From Saccharina japonica (taxonomy: Eukaryota; Sar; Phaeophyceae; Laminariales; Laminariaceae): a DNA stretch of 64,000 nt. The position numbers were made by a program, and so were the translations under genes. Position 1 is the first letter of the stretch. Each line of letters begins with the position of its first letter. Positions 1-11,965 of this stretch are shown one piece after another. Under the pieces are notes generated by a model. It saw nothing but the letters and a program-made list of their open reading frames with translations. It did not search any database and was not told the origin of the DNA. The stretch lies in contig MEHQ01000321.1 in NCBI GenBank assembly GCA_008828725.1, forward strand, positions 593,479 to 657,478, written 5' to 3'.

Positions 1-140
1 GGTACTCGATATGCATGCATGGCCGTAGTCGTACGATCATAGACCCGCGCATCCCTACAATGCCGGGACGGAGCATGGCGGGTTTTCACCGACCGCGAAG
101 CGCCGTGAGATGCTTGGCGAGTCGCATGAGGGCGGGGGGG
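1..140 (-). repeat. Poly-C-flanked dispersed repeat, truncated at the window edge
   Basis: Minus-strand copy of the body GGTGAAAACCCG...GCATTGTAGGGATGCG...ACTACGGCC, followed on the plus strand by an 8-G run (132-140). Family copies are listed separately. Confidence 0.8.
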
Positions 141-375
141 GTAGGGGTTGGGTTTTGATATAGGTTTGGGTTTGGTTTTGGTTTTGGTTTTGATTGGGTT
201 GGGTTGGGTGTTGGTGTTGGGTGTTGGTGTTGGTTGTTGGGCGTTGGGTTGGGTCGGGTTGGGTTGGGTTGAGCTGGGTTGGGATTGGTGTGTGTTGTTC
301 TGTTGAGTTAGTGTGTTCAGCTTTAGGGTTCGTTTCGGGCTTCGGCTTGGACTTGGGTTTGGTTGCCTTTGGTAG

Positions 376-780
376 GGTTGGGTTGCGGTGGGCACGTTCG
401 CCGTCGGTTTGTAACACCACTACGAATACACCACAAATCGAGAGTTACACTAGAGTGTTCCTGTCGGTAATGTGTCCGCCCGTCGGTCGGTGAAAGACTG
501 TCATCAGTCAGAAACAGACATTTGGAATTCGTTAGACACAAGCGCATACACAAAACCAAAGGGAAGAGAGAACAGATGAGGGTTGGGTTGCGGTGGGCGC
601 GTTCGCCGTCGGTTTGTAACAACACTATTATTGAACACCACTAATGGAGTGTTTCTGTCGGTAATATGTCCGCCCGTCGGTCGGTACAAGACTATCATCA
701 GGGAGAAAAAGAAAAAAGAGCATTCGTAATTTGTAAGACACACGCGCATGGACAAAAGAAAGATAAAACAGACCAGCAGA
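376..780. repeat. Two-copy tandem duplication, about 205-base period
   Basis: GGTTGGGTTGCGGTGGGC...TTCGCCGTCGGTTTGTAAC at about 376 recurs at 580, each followed by CGGTAAT(G/A)TGTCCGCCCGTCGG. A further 60-base internal duplication with ACATTGTCATCTCG occurs at 795-885. The stretch 130-300 just before is G/T-rich with GGGTTGGGTT and GGTTTT runs, not a true telomere repeat. Confidence 0.8.
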
Positions 781-1360
781 GGAGCGCTGCAGTACATTGT
801 CATCTCGGCCCAGACGCACCGAGGGATTGTGAACAAAATCAGAGTGCGGCGTACATTGTCATCTCGTCTAGGCGCACCATTAACAAAATCGAACGTCAAA
901 CGGCACAGGAACACCAACAAAGAGCGAGGCCAAACATGTTCTAGAGCAAGGATATCCAGAAAGAGCAAAACAAATCAACGGGGAATAAAAGGAAACAAAA
1001 CAAAACAAAACATATACTACTCGTACGAGAAGGTCCGCAGTTTAAGGGCGATTTGTGTGTGTGTTGTTCACATGAATGCACTTCGTATATGGTATAGCTT
1101 CTCTGTAGAACGACAAGCAAGCACGAACGCAAGCAAGCGAGGCCCGTGGATCAAACGACGGCGATCGCTTCGCTTTCTGCTGCAAAGACACTTGCCAGAA
1201 AAAAATCCGCAGCCCGAACAACAATCGACCGAAAATTCCCCGACCCAACCCAATCCACCCACCCAACCCTACCCACCCGCCTACTATACCGGTTTTCCCA
1301 CCCGCCCACTCACCAGCCTACCTACTCACCCATCCACCAACTCATCCACCCACCTACCCG

Positions 1361-2296
1361 AGTAGGAACGGTGCTCCGTCTCGAAAGGGATGCGTGCGTG
1401 GTCAATGGTCAAACGACTAAGGCAAGCAACAAATGAGTACCTCCCAGCCCTCCCCCTATGGTCAGACGACTACGGCCACGCATGACATGAGTACCCGCAC
1501 TACGCCGCCCACGGCATGACATGAGTACCTTCCCCCCCCCCCCTCCCCCAACCGACCCTACGTAGCTCCGTAAATATTATATATCTAAAATGGGTCTGGG
1601 TTGCGTCGCCTGCGACGGCGCCCTGTAAAACATGCTTCTCACTGCGTGAGCTAGACAAACCAGCGTACCGTTTTTTTTCTCGTTTTTTTTTGCCGCTGAC
1701 CCAAGGCTGCGCGCGTCGAGATAGCATCATTTGTGCGCGGGTCGGGAACCTCAAACTCCGCCACAAGGGGAATGATTCGTATCACGTTAGTGTGATTATG
1801 GTAAGGCATCATGAGGCAGCATACATAGCTGCCTACCATTGCTGTCTCAGGCAAGGTAGCCACACCAGAAATTAAATTAACTTCATTGAAGCTGTCGTAC
1901 GCATATACAAGTCCGCCTGACAAGCGGTTCTTAGTAGGATGCAGCTCACCCTTCATGCGACTCGCCCAACACCTCACGGCGCTTCGCGCTTGGTGCTAGC
2001 AATGTCTGCCTGGTCGGTGAAAACCCGACATGCTCCGTCCCGGCATTGTAGGGATGCGAGGGTCTATGATCATACGACTACGGCCATGCAAAAAAAAGAA
2101 GCCCCCCCCCCCCCCCCCCCCCTCCCCCACCGACCCTACGTAGCTCCGTCTCGAAATAGATGCGTGGTCAATGGCCAAACGACTCAGGCAAGCAAGCAAC
2201 AAATGGGTACCCCCCCCCGCCCCCCCCCCCCCGCCAGGGTCTATGGCCATACGGCTATTGGCCATGCATGAAAATAAAGTGCCCCCCCCCCCCCCA
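1361..2296 (+). repeat. Cluster of poly-C-flanked repeats (long form)
   Basis: Contains several ends of the family: CAAATGAGTACC or CATGAGTACC followed by C runs at about 1440, 1484, 1520, 2100, 2210 and 2280. Between 1560 and 2000 lies a longer body shared with 4370-4790. This seems to be a nested pile of copies. Confidence 0.8.
1651..1977 (-). CDS. Hypothetical ORF inside a repeat body
   Basis: 108 codons, minus strand, with a balanced composition (GGLVYAYDSFNEVNLISG, GSYVCCLMMPYHNH, IIPLVAEFEVPDPRTND). I do not recognise the family. Its first 15 or so codons lie in the dispersed repeat. The paralogous stretch at 4500-4760 has the same sequence broken by many single-base deletions. It could be an exon fragment captured by the repeat, or chance. 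Confidence 0.25.
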   Translation of the reverse strand: MRCWASRMKGELHPTKNRLSGGLVYAYDSFNEVNLISGVATLPETAMVGSYVCCLMMPYHNHTNVIRIIPLVAEFEVPDPRTNDAISTRAALGQRQKKTRKKTVRWFV

Positions 2297-2699
2297 CTTA
2301 CACCAACCCACCCCCCAACACCTACCCACCCTTCAGTCCACCCCACCCACCTCTTGCCCAACCTGGGACAGGACCGCGCTGAGCGTCTCCTCCAGGTAGC
2401 TCACCCCCCTCGGCCTCGGCACGGTGGGTATGCCAAGGATCACGCTAGGAGGACGTGGCAGCAGCGGTACCAAAACCCCCTCGTCTCCTAGTGCCGCCCC
2501 CCCACAGTCCACCCCGGCTCCGCCTCGGCCTCCATCGCCAGGAAAACCCGGGATGCAGTCCGCTGGTTGATGGTGTTCCACCGCCCTCCACGCGCCTGCT
2601 GCTGCTGCCGCTGCTGCTGCTAGTGCTGCTGCAGGGGTGTCGTTTTCCGGCGGGCTTGATATGTTGGCCGGGGGGAGGACAGAGGCGTGGGACTCGTCC

Positions 2700-3150
2700 A
2701 TGCCGCTGCCTCGTATCTGCCGCTGCTGTTGTTGTTGTTGGTGTTGGCGGTGTTGTTGTTGTTGTTGTTGTTGATGGTGTTGGTTTTGGTGTTGGTTTGG
2801 TTTTGGTGTCGGTTCAATGTTGTTTTGGTGGTGTTGTTGTTGTTGTTGTTGTTGGTGTTGGTGTTGGTTTTGGTTCGTTGTTGGTTCGGTGGTGTTTTTG
2901 GTGTTGGTGGCGTTGGTAGGTTTTTGTGGTGTTGGTGTTGGCGTAGTTTTGGTGTTGGTTCGTTGTTGGTTCGGTGGTGTTGTTGTTGGTGGTGGCGTTG
3001 GTAGGTTATTTGTGGTTTGGTGTTATCGTTGTTGGTGGTTTGTTTGGTTTACATTTTGTTTTTGTTTTTGTTTCGTTTGGTTTTAATTTGGTTTCGTTTC
3101 GTTTCGTTTTTTTCGTTTTGTTTTGTTTTGGTTTCGGTATGGTTTGTTTG
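2700..3150. repeat. GTT/TGG-rich low-complexity tract
   Basis: Long runs of GTTGTTGTTG and GGTGTTGGTG with KpnI-free G/T composition, grading into TTTCG/TTTTG repeats. All open frames here are artefacts of composition. Confidence 0.9.
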
Positions 3151-3512
3151 GGTGTTTGATTCAGAGGTGGGTGGGTATCGGGATGGGGGAATAAGGGGAT
3201 CAGGGGGAAGAAGCGGAAGGGGGCAGGCGGGGGGGGACGCGAGAAGATGCAAGGGGGGGCGGGAAGAGGACGGAAGCGGGTGGGGGAGGAGGGGAGGAGG
3301 CGGAAGACGATGGGGGGGGAGGGGTAGGGGGGGAGTTACATTTTGTTTGCATGTTGTTTTTGTGTGGGGGAGGTGTTGGGGTCGGGGTGGGATGGCGGGG
3401 GGCGGTGTAAATGTGCCTCTTTGTATGCTGACACCTTCTTGGCGCTCAAACATTATTCACACCAGGTATCATTTGGCGCTTAAAAAAGATGCATACGAGG
3501 TACCTTTTGGTT

Positions 3513-3805
3513 TTTGAGTTTCAACCATGTTTACGGCAACAGCAATCTCGCCGTTCTTTTCCTTCCGTAGTGATAGGAAAGTTCAGTTGTTGCTTCGTGA
3601 ATATGGTGACATCTACCATGCTCGTTCGTTGGTTCGTGGGTCCGTTCATTTGTTCGTCCATTTGTGTTTGAGTTTCAACCATTTTGTAAGGCAACAGCAG
3701 TCTCGCCGTTCTTTTCCTTCCGTACGTAGTGATACGAAATTCAGTCGTGGCTTCGTGACTATGATGACATCTGCCATGCTTGTTGGTTGGTTCGTTGGTG
3801 GGCTG
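3513..3805. repeat. Two-copy tandem duplication, about 155-base period
   Basis: GAGTTTCAACCAT...CTCGCCGTTCTTTTCCTTCCG occurs from 3516 and again from 3670, each ending in TTCGTTGG-type repeats. Followed by GGAA repeats (3865-3920). Confidence 0.85.
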
Positions 3806-3954
3806 GGTTAGAGGGGTCGTTGGTCTGTTCGTTTGTTCGTTCATGTATTCGTTTGTTCGATCGTGGAAGGAAGGAAGGAAGGCAATACAGAAGGGAGGAA
3901 GGAACGAAGGAACGAAGACACGCAATTCGAAATGAAGGACGGGAGGAAAGGAGA

Positions 3955-4078
3955 GGGGGGGGTGTACTCATGTTGTGCACGGCCGTAGTCTTATGACCAT
4001 AGACCCTCGCATCCCTACAATGCCGGGGCGGAGCACGTTGGGTTTTCACCAACCAGGCAGAGGAGAGGGGGGGGGGGA
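3955..4078 (-). repeat. Poly-C-flanked repeat, short form with G runs at both sides
   Basis: Minus-strand copy of about 110 bases (GTACTCATG...GGTTTTCACCAACCAGGC) lying between a G run at 3955-3961 and a G run at 4067-4077. Confidence 0.85.
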
Positions 4079-4359
4079 CCCCAGCCATTGGCGTCTACTG
4101 AGGCGTTCTTCCCTACCGCACCCGGCATCCATGACACGACCTTCACTTTCGAGTTACCTGGTACATATGTATGTGTCGACCTCTACCTATACGACACACC
4201 AACAGTAAAACGATAAAAAGAGTCTACTTTTAACACGATCGCACAATACAGCCGAAATACATGATGTGGTTGGGTTTTGGAAAGCATCGGAAGCAGCAGC
4301 AACAGCCACGATCGAATCGTGCGGGAGAGCAGTGACCCCCCCCCCCCTCCGTCTCGCCT

Positions 4360-4915
4360 CCCCCCCTATAAATATATTATATTTATAGGTTGGGTTGGCG
4401 TCGGTTGGCAACGACGCTGTAAAACACGCCACTCGCTGCGTGAGCTAGACAACCAGGGTGCCGTTTTTTTTTGTTATTTTTTTTTGGCGGTCACCAAAGC
4501 TGGCGGTCGAGTAGATCATTTGTGCGGGGTGGAGAACCTTTGTTCCGCACAAGGGGAATGGTCGTATCACGTAGTGTTAATATGGTAAGGCGTCCGCGAG
4601 GCAGTTACATAGTAAAACCCATTGCTGTCTCCGGAAGTGGCCACACCAGAAATTAAATTAACTCATTGAAGCTGTCGTCCATATGCAAGTCCGCCTCAGA
4701 GGCGGTTCTTAGCAGGATGCAGCTCACCCTCCATGCGACTCGCCCAATACCTCACGGCGTTTCGCGCTTGGTGCAAGCAATGTCTGCCTGGTTGGTGAAA
4801 ACCCAACGCGCTCCGTCCCGGCATTGTAGGGATGCGAGGGTCTATGGTCATATCTCGAAAGGGATGCGTGGTCAAGGACCAAATGACTGAGGCAAGCAAC
4901 AAATGAGTACCCCCC
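4360..4915 (+). repeat. Poly-C-flanked repeat, long form, indel-rich copy
   Basis: Paralogue of 1560-2090 with deletions of one or two bases about every 20 bases, then the terminal CAAATGAGTACCCCCCC. Begins after a C10 run at 4336. Confidence 0.8.
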
Positions 4916-5198
4916 CCGACCCCTCAACCCGGTTTCCGTTCGCCAGCGTAATTGTACAGCAATGGTGTAGCTTTTGGTTGGGGGGTTTCGGCATACTTCA
5001 AGTATAGCGTTGTCTGCGACTGTCGGGTGTTGGTGATCTATCAACTCTATAGGAAACCCATGTATACACTGCTGTAATACGTACAGCAATAGAAAACACA
5101 CATTCGTAAGTAAGCGTGAGCGTGCAGCATACGTGATACGAGAGTTGATGCTACGCGCGTATCCCACCCACGACTGCTTTGTCTTTGGAGTCCGGCGT

Positions 5199-5286
5199 TG
5201 ACCCATTCAGAACTGAAAAAAACGTCCCACACTAATTTCAAGTAGTTTATCCCCAAATTCGTGGGACCAGTTCTTAAGGGGTTAAC
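5199..5286 (+). mobile_element. 88-bp mini-MITE, copy 1
   Basis: Body ACCCATTCAGAACTGAAAA ... CAAGTAGTTT(A/G)TCCCCAAA ... GACCAGTTCTTAAGGGGTT. The ends form an imperfect inverted repeat (TTAACCC...CAGAACTG against CAGTTCTTAAGGGGTTAA). Confidence 0.85.
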
Positions 5287-5882
5287 CATTTTAGCGCCGC
5301 TTTCTTTACAGAAGCACACGTCTAATCCCAATTCCAGGTGTTGATGTGGCCGCGAAACGAAATGGGTTGTTGATAGCATCACCGCCTGATCGGTATGGTA
5401 TACAAGGCTGCGCTCCGCCGGCGGCTATACCCCGCCCGCTACGCTAGCTCAAGGAAGTAGATCAGACGAATGTGTACGCAATCAGATAGAAGACGTTGTT
5501 GAACTGGTGCAGTGCGACGTGCAAATGCCAAGAGGTCATGCGTGCAGGGAAAAACTCATCTCGTTCCGTCTGTAGTTATCATCGGTCGCGGATACTGCTG
5601 TGCTGCTGTGCGCGCAAAGCACTTTTTTAATTTTTGAATTAAATCGAAGAAACAAAGAACAAAAATAATTTGACGACCGATCCTGAAAAAATACGGCAAA
5701 CTCGAGAACAAACAAAAACTTTGAAAAAAAATGGTAGTGTCGTACGAGTAGATGGTTTCAAGTTCCCAAGAAACAATTATTAATATATAGCAAGTATATA
5801 CCAGTACGTGCATGGCATGAATTATGATGATGCCGGTATGATATTATACGTGCAACTGCAAAAATAAATAAATGTTTTGTGC

Positions 5883-5985
5883 ATATGCACCAGGCAGCAA
5901 GTAAAGCGCAACGGATATTTTTTTGGTGTTTTTTTAGGTATTACACCAGGCAGCAAGTACAGCGCAACGGATATGTTGTACTTTC
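5883..5985. repeat. Short tandem duplication, about 58-base period
   Basis: CACCAGGCAGCAAGTA(A/C)AGCGCAACGGATAT occurs at 5888 and 5946. Confidence 0.85.
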
Positions 5986-6284
5986 ACATGTTAAGGGTTC
6001 CTCTCTCGTCTACAAATACCAAACATATCAGGTACGTTAATATTAAGAGAAAACCACAATAGTCCTATTAATACGTTCGATTAATAGGCCTATCAACAGC
6101 CGCAAGCAGTCTCGTGCCATTCGCTTGTGTGTACCTCGGCTATGACCGCGCGGCTATCATATGTATGCACGAAAGGCAGGGCAAACCGAACGAGCAGTAC
6201 TACTCGTACTGCTGCTGTGCTTCTCCTTTTCTGCTGTACGGCAGGACTACAGCAGTACGCCCCTAGAGAGCCATGGTTGATCTC

Positions 6285-6505
6285 TCAGTAGCCAATGAAC
6301 TGCTGAGAGCGCCTATTACTAGTAGCGTGGATAGGCACAATTCGATGCGAGTCGACGAAGGAAGAAAAGGCTGAAGTCTTCTCGCGACAGAAATGCAAGC
6401 AAAAACCGAAGTGGGGGAGGAGGGAGAAGAGTCTACTTTGTGACCCCGGATCTGAGTTACGACTAGGGAGGAGAGAGAAAGGAAGGGCGAAGATGATACA
6501 TGGGA
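6285..6505 (+). repeat. Dispersed repeat, about 220 bases, copy 1
   Basis: TAGCGTGG(A/G)TAGGCACAATT ... CTGAAGTCTTCTCGCGA ... GACCCCGGATCTGAGTTACGACTA ... Other copies: 13060-13185, 27940-28145, 40725-40925 (plus) and 32500-32605 (minus). Confidence 0.82.
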
Positions 6506-8144
6506 TGGAAAAAGAAAGAAAGAAAAAAATGAAGACAAAAATATTCCTACGAAATAATATTCTGCGAACTGAACATCTATCTCTTTTTCACATGTTTTGG
6601 GGCTTTTGTCCTCTCCGGTCTAGAAATATCAAATACCTTGGTAACTATATGAGCATTTACGTACAACAATGCCTTAAGTCTGTCACCACCTAATTCGTTT
6701 TTTTTCCTTCTGTCTCACAGGATGTGGCCACATAATTCGTTTCTCTTTAGGATTAAATAATCAGGACGGCCACTGGGTGTGCTGGCGTATTAGTTGGGTA
6801 GAAAAGAGCTATTTAATGTGAAGACAACACGTACTTTTATTGCCCATGTATCCCGAACATTAGACTCATCCCACGGTAGGGGCGCAGCAGAAATGCCTGA
6901 GCTCCTCACATGAGGAGCTCAACATCTCGCCCAAAAAATGACTTCGGAAACATTCGTTCGCGCAACCCGACCAAGCATTTCAATGCGGTAGCGCACAACC
7001 AACATACCAGTAAAGTATTAATAGTATCCGGTGGTTACTCACGTGAGGAGCTCAACCGGTCAGATAATATGAAGCCAAAAAGTGGTACCCCTACCGTGGG
7101 ATTACTCATTACTCCGATCTACAGCAGTGTGTTGGTGACATTCAAGATACGTAATCCGTTCTATACGACGTTACAGTAGCTTCAACGCGAGCTACACGAA
7201 CATATTTTGGTGGTTAGAAGGGATAGCGGCCGGTCCTCAGCACCCCCTCTTGGGAGATCATAAACTTGGTGTTCGTAGCATTGACCCCTCTCTCCTTCCT
7301 GCTCACAGAGGGTATATATACTGTATACTGTATATAAAACTGCAACACTCGTTTGGGCTGGTCCGTGTTACTTGCCCGATGTGGCTTCGGACTTTGTTTT
7401 TTTTTGGGCTACGTACAATATTGTTTTTTTCTTTTTTTTCCCCCAATATGTTTCGTTCTTTCATGCCCGGCGGCTATACGAATATGTACGACTATTAATA
7501 GTAGCTGGTAGCTGGTATATACTGTACGAGGAGCGAACGCCCGCTGCGTTATCCCTTTTCAGCTTGCGACACCCCCCCGGGATTTCGAGTCAACCACAAT
7601 CATCCCCAAGGGGGGCCTTGAACTCTAAAATAATTGGTGGGCATTTTCGGGTATGACATGGTGCTCAGGTGTACCCCGGACTCAACGCCAGTACAACACA
7701 GTAGTAGCGGTGTACTTCGGTACCCATTTTAAGACCACGCCGTCACAACCCCAAAATACGTGGTCTTATCTCTACGTACTATGGTCTCATCTTTAGCTAC
7801 TGACCCTACTAATTCCAAGTAGTTTTATCCTCGTCACAAGCCGATTTACCTGGTCTTATTTCTAGTATAACTACTGCTGTATTGTCTTACACCGGATGGT
7901 CTTAAACCGGATGGTTTCTAAATGGGTAGGTACACCTGCTGTATTCAATTAATCGCCGCTAGCTACATAATCCCCCCAAAACTCCACCGACGTTTTCGGG
8001 GACAAACGGAGTGGGATACTTTTAGCAGTACGTACAATATGTACAGTAGTAGTACGACTTGTAAAAGTGGAAACATCCGTAAGGTACGAGTATGCCTATC
8101 GAGCAAGAGCACATCTAACTCCAGCAGAGATTAACCACCATTGC

Positions 8145-8970
8145 AGGACACCATAGTAAACATAGTAAACAGGGACTACGGTGCACACAAAAACCTATAT
8201 ACCAGTAAACATTTCCCTATTTTTACGAACAGCAGTATTTGGTACCGGTACCTATGTACTACAGTACGTATGGTCCCCCGTAACATGTATGGTCGGCCCA
8301 CGCTGCTGTTGACGATTTTGGGGTTGGGGTTAGGGTCAGGGATAGTAGTTATTAACCCATTCAGAACTGAAAAAAGCATCCCACACTAACTCCAAGTAGT
8401 TTGTCCCCAAATGCGTGGGACCAGTTCTTAAGGGGTTCATAGTAGTTACACGCTGGGCCGAAATACAGGTTGCGTTACGCGTTTGACGCGTTTGACACCC
8501 GCCGTATTACTCCGTACATGTAATCAGAACGAAAATGCGTAGTAAATACGACCTACGTCACACACAAAAACCCATACATTTCCGTATTTTCACGAACAAT
8601 ATTGGTCCTATTTACTATGGTCCACCGTCAGAGTAAACACAGGGGGATATATATGTAGGCGGACATAAGGTACGTGTAGTTTTTGTCGCCAACAGGCTGG
8701 ACTCTATGTTGGCATGTCAAACCAGGGGTCATCAGGGGGAAAAAAAAATACCCGGGGTGGTAACAATATAGGGGATGGACGGATAAGATCCCCGTTTTTC
8801 CGGCTGTCAAGGAAAATTTACGTTCCTACCGTACAAAATTGTCTTCGAACCATTTTCTCGAATGAGATGTATGCTACTACAGGGGACCATAGTGAGTAGG
8901 ACCAAATTCTGTTAATAAAAACAGTGTGTACCGTAGGTCCTATTTACTAGCATTTACTATGGTCCCCCAT
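8145..8970. mobile_element. Three copies of a 105-bp GGACCATAG MITE
   Basis: Copies at 8145-8282, 8536-8630 and 8880-8970. Ends read ACGGGGGACCATAGTAAATA and its complement (TATTTACTATGGTCCCCCGT); the inner part reads CACACAAAAACCTATATA and CCCTATTTTTACGAAC. Confidence 0.82.
8352..8438 (+). mobile_element. 88-bp mini-MITE, copy 2
   Basis: Same body as at 5199, next to GGGGTTGGGGTTAGGGTCAG. Confidence 0.85.
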
Positions 8971-9099
8971 ACACATAAGAGCGCTATGATACCATCGCAC
9001 ATACCACCCGGGGTGAGGAGATACCACACCCCTCCTGTGGACGATTTTCAGAAAGCGAGTTTCTCCGAACCTATACTCGTACGACGTATATAGGGCGGT

Positions 9100-9145
9100 G
9101 TAAACTCATGTCGTGCACGGCCGTAGTCGTATGACCTACGTAGGG
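9100..9145 (-). repeat. Fragment of the poly-C-flanked repeat
   Basis: GTGTAAACTCATGTCGTGCA then CGGCCGTAGTCGTATGACC: the terminal 45 bases only. Confidence 0.7.
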
Positions 9146-9714
9146 CGGGGAGCGACGCTCAACTAAAAAAACTTCGCGGTGTTGGGGGACAATCTCGTCG
9201 AGATTTACCGTAATCCATATAGGATGCATCGCTCGGCGTCTGCACCCTCCCCCCCCCCCCGTTTAAAACATCCATTCGTCCTAGGGGGGGTGTGATGACT
9301 TATCACTCCGGGTGATACGGTAAAAGTTACGCTCGGCCCTCGGGAAGCTACCCTCGCGTACGAGACGCAGGTGTAGATACCGTCCGTAAATATCGTTGAG
9401 TTTCGCGCACAGGGGTGCACAGCAATCGTTTTTTCAGCGCTCGTTTTTTCTTTATCGTTTTTTCTCCAGAAACGGGAAGGATTTTGCCAATACACCGAAA
9501 ACAAGGGCGTTTTTCGGGAAATATGTGGTCCGAGAGAGCCTTCCAGAAGTATATATATATGATCGGTTTTAGCACCCTCACCATTTGATATTAGAGAAAA
9601 CGAGCGCTGAAAAACGATTGCACCCCCCCAGTGCGAATTCCACGGTCTTTACTCAAGAGAAAATGCTGAAAAACCAAGGATTTTTCCGGGAAATATCTGG
9701 TCGAAGAGAGTACT

Positions 9715-9820
9715 ATTACGGGGTGACACAGTAAATAGGACCTACGGTACACATAAAAAACTATATATTTCCCTATTTTTAGTAACAATATTTGGTCCTA
9801 TTTACTATGTTCCACCGTTA
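9715..9820. mobile_element. 105-bp GGACCATAG MITE
   Basis: TTACGGGGTGACACAGTAAA ... CCTATTTACTATGTTCCACC; target looks like TTA on both sides. Confidence 0.8.
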
Positions 9821-10205
9821 TTAGTCTTTCGAAACCAGAAGTGTTCGACTTTTAGCACCCTTTTTACCGTTATCGAGAGAAAAAAAGAGAAAATGCTGAA
9901 AAACGATTGCACCTCCCCTGTGGGCGAGTTTGCCAACTCAACGCTCTTCGCAATATTCCCACCACGTACATACTTCGTATATATAATATAACCATTGTAT
10001 ATAACCATTGTTTATTGGTCAGGCGACCACGCTCGAGAAGCGAGGTGGCCCGGCTCATCGTTCGAAAAGACTGGTATGATAATGGTGCCTGCTTGGTCAA
10101 AATTGCTCAAGAAATAACAGTAGTAGTAACACGTGAATACCTGGTACATACACATAGTAATACTCGTATAATATTAATAGTAGCAGTGTCTGGTGTCTGA
10201 TAATT

Positions 10206-10778
10206 TACCGCGCCGTCGGCGCCTATTAATAGTAATCATGCGAGAGTCGGCACCGGGGTGCGATCGATTTTTAAATGTTTCTACGTTGTGTTTTTTATCG
10301 CACCCCGGTGCTATCTCTCCGATGGGTGCCAACCTTCCGATGGGGGTGCGGAAATACAATTAAATCATGCCGTTCTTCAATTTTGGCGCACCCCCGGTGC
10401 GATCTCTCCGATGGGTGCGCTGCTGAATCGAAATACACCGGGCCGTACTGGGGCAACGGTGCTGCGTAAATGACTCAAAGCTACCTAAAACGACTTGACC
10501 TACCATGCGTTGGTAAAGAACGTTTGAGAGGAGTGGCGCACTGGTAATATCTCATCGGAAAATGAAAGAAATGATAATATTACCTACTACAGACCCGCTG
10601 CGGTGGCCCTCAAATTTCTATTTATGTCGGAGAGATCGCACCGGGGTGCGATATCTCCGATGGGGGTGCGAAAACACGATTAAATGTTTCTACGTTGTGT
10701 TTTTTATCGCACCCCGGTGCTATCTCTCCGATGGGTGCCAACCTTCCGATGGGTGCCAACTCTCGCATGATTACGGTA
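10206..10778 (+). mobile_element. 557-bp TIR element, copy 1 (non-autonomous DNA transposon)
   Basis: Right end ...CTCGCATGATTACGGTA; left end TACCG then a 21-base interruption then GTAATCATGCGAG. Interior carries repeats of TCTCCGATGGGTGC and the palindrome GCACCGGGGTGC. No transposase ORF. The copy at 39895-40451 is in the opposite orientation. Confidence 0.85.
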
Positions 10779-10780
10779 CC

Positions 10781-11008
10781 CAGCGCAGGTTGACAACCAA
10801 CTCCGTCGTCGTGCTTGGGAGAAGCAGGCAGCCTTCGTTGGCCAGGTGCCGATTTAGGTAGCAGGCCGGGGGGTCAACGCCTGCGCAAGGAAAACAAAAA
10901 CTTGCGCAGGCGTTGACCCTCCCTCATGCTACCTAAATCGGCACCTGGCCAACGAAGGCTGCCTGCTACTCCAAGCACGACGACGGAAATGCTTGTCAAC
11001 CTGCGCTG
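10781..11008. repeat. Long hairpin: 109-base inverted repeat with 11-base loop
   Basis: Left arm 10781-10889, loop 10890-10900, right arm 10901-11008. The arms are nearly perfect complements (CAGCGCAGGTTGACAA ... GTCAACGCCTGCGCAAG). It abuts the right end of the 557-bp element. A third, diverged arm copy lies at 11030-11155. Confidence 0.92.
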
Positions 11009-11269
11009 GGTAGGCGCCGACGGCGCAAATTTTTGCGCAGGCGTTGACGCCCCGGCGTGTGATCTAAATAATTGGCAACGGACCAGCGAAGACGGCCTTC
11101 TACATTCAGGACGACGACGGAGTTGCTTGCTGTCAACGTGCGCCGGGCAAGCAACGGCGACGCAAGTGATCAGACACTACTTACACAAGTCGGGCAGATC
11201 ATGATCTATCTTATCTATGTACAGTAGATCATCTAATTTTTAAGCTGCAGTTTTGACACGTTGGGCAGG

Positions 11270-11437
11270 ATGATCTGTACATAGTACAGATCCAACCCAG
11301 GGATTTTAATTGGGTAGATCGTGCAGATGATGCGGCTCCCACCCCCGTTAACATGAAGGATCTGTACTTAGTACAAATCTAACACAGGAGTTTCAATTGG
11401 GTACATCATGCACAGATGATGCGGCTCCCACCCGTCA
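11270..11437. repeat. Two-copy tandem repeat, about 90-base period
   Basis: TTCAATTGGGTA...CAGATGATGCGGCTCCCACC appears at about 11270-11346 and 11361-11437, with GATCTGTAC motifs around it. Confidence 0.8.
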
Positions 11438-11739
11438 ATAGGAACGATTGCTGTTGTAGATATACTGGTGCAGATCAGGAATCTATCTGCCGAAGAAATA
11501 TCTAGATAATAAAATGGAAACCGATTACCTATACATCCGAGGCGTGCACTATATAACTATATACCACTTCGTATGGGGAATACGTGTTGTTGCTGCTTGT
11601 TGTTACTGGTAAAATTAAGAGTACGTACACGACGTTTGTACCGCGGGCTAAGACACGCCGTCGATGATGCTTGTCAGGTGCGAAGAGACGAAGACAATTT
11701 TACACCCCGGACCAGATAGATCATACAGATCATTCCCAC

Positions 11740-11965
11740 TTCGTGATCTAGATATTTCAGGGCAGATGATCTGTATGATCTGTATTGTCTAGCTCAGCAT
11801 GTTGCCGGGAGGGACCTGTGTCATCTGCATGATCTAGGCACGTGTTTCCTGGGTTGGACCTGCACTATTTACAGATCCTGCACAACCTCTCACAACGGCA
11901 GGTGAGAAAACTACATGATCTGTACATGATCTGTAGACAGGTAGATCATCATCTGTCCGAGGCGT
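11740..11965 (+). repeat. Dispersed GATCTG-rich repeat, copy 1
   Basis: TTTCCTGGGTTGGA(C/T)CTG ... ACAGATCCTGCACAAC ... GATCTGT repeats. A diverged copy lies at 33715-33880 in PP2Ac intron 4. Confidence 0.8.

Noticed and set aside
130..300. Possible telomere at the window start
   Set aside because: GGGTTGGGTT and GGTTTT runs are irregular, with no constant unit; it is a G/T-rich low-complexity stretch.
2455..3159. Plus-strand ORFs rich in Val, Leu, Cys and Trp
   Set aside because: GTT/TGG low-complexity sequence; composition alone explains them.
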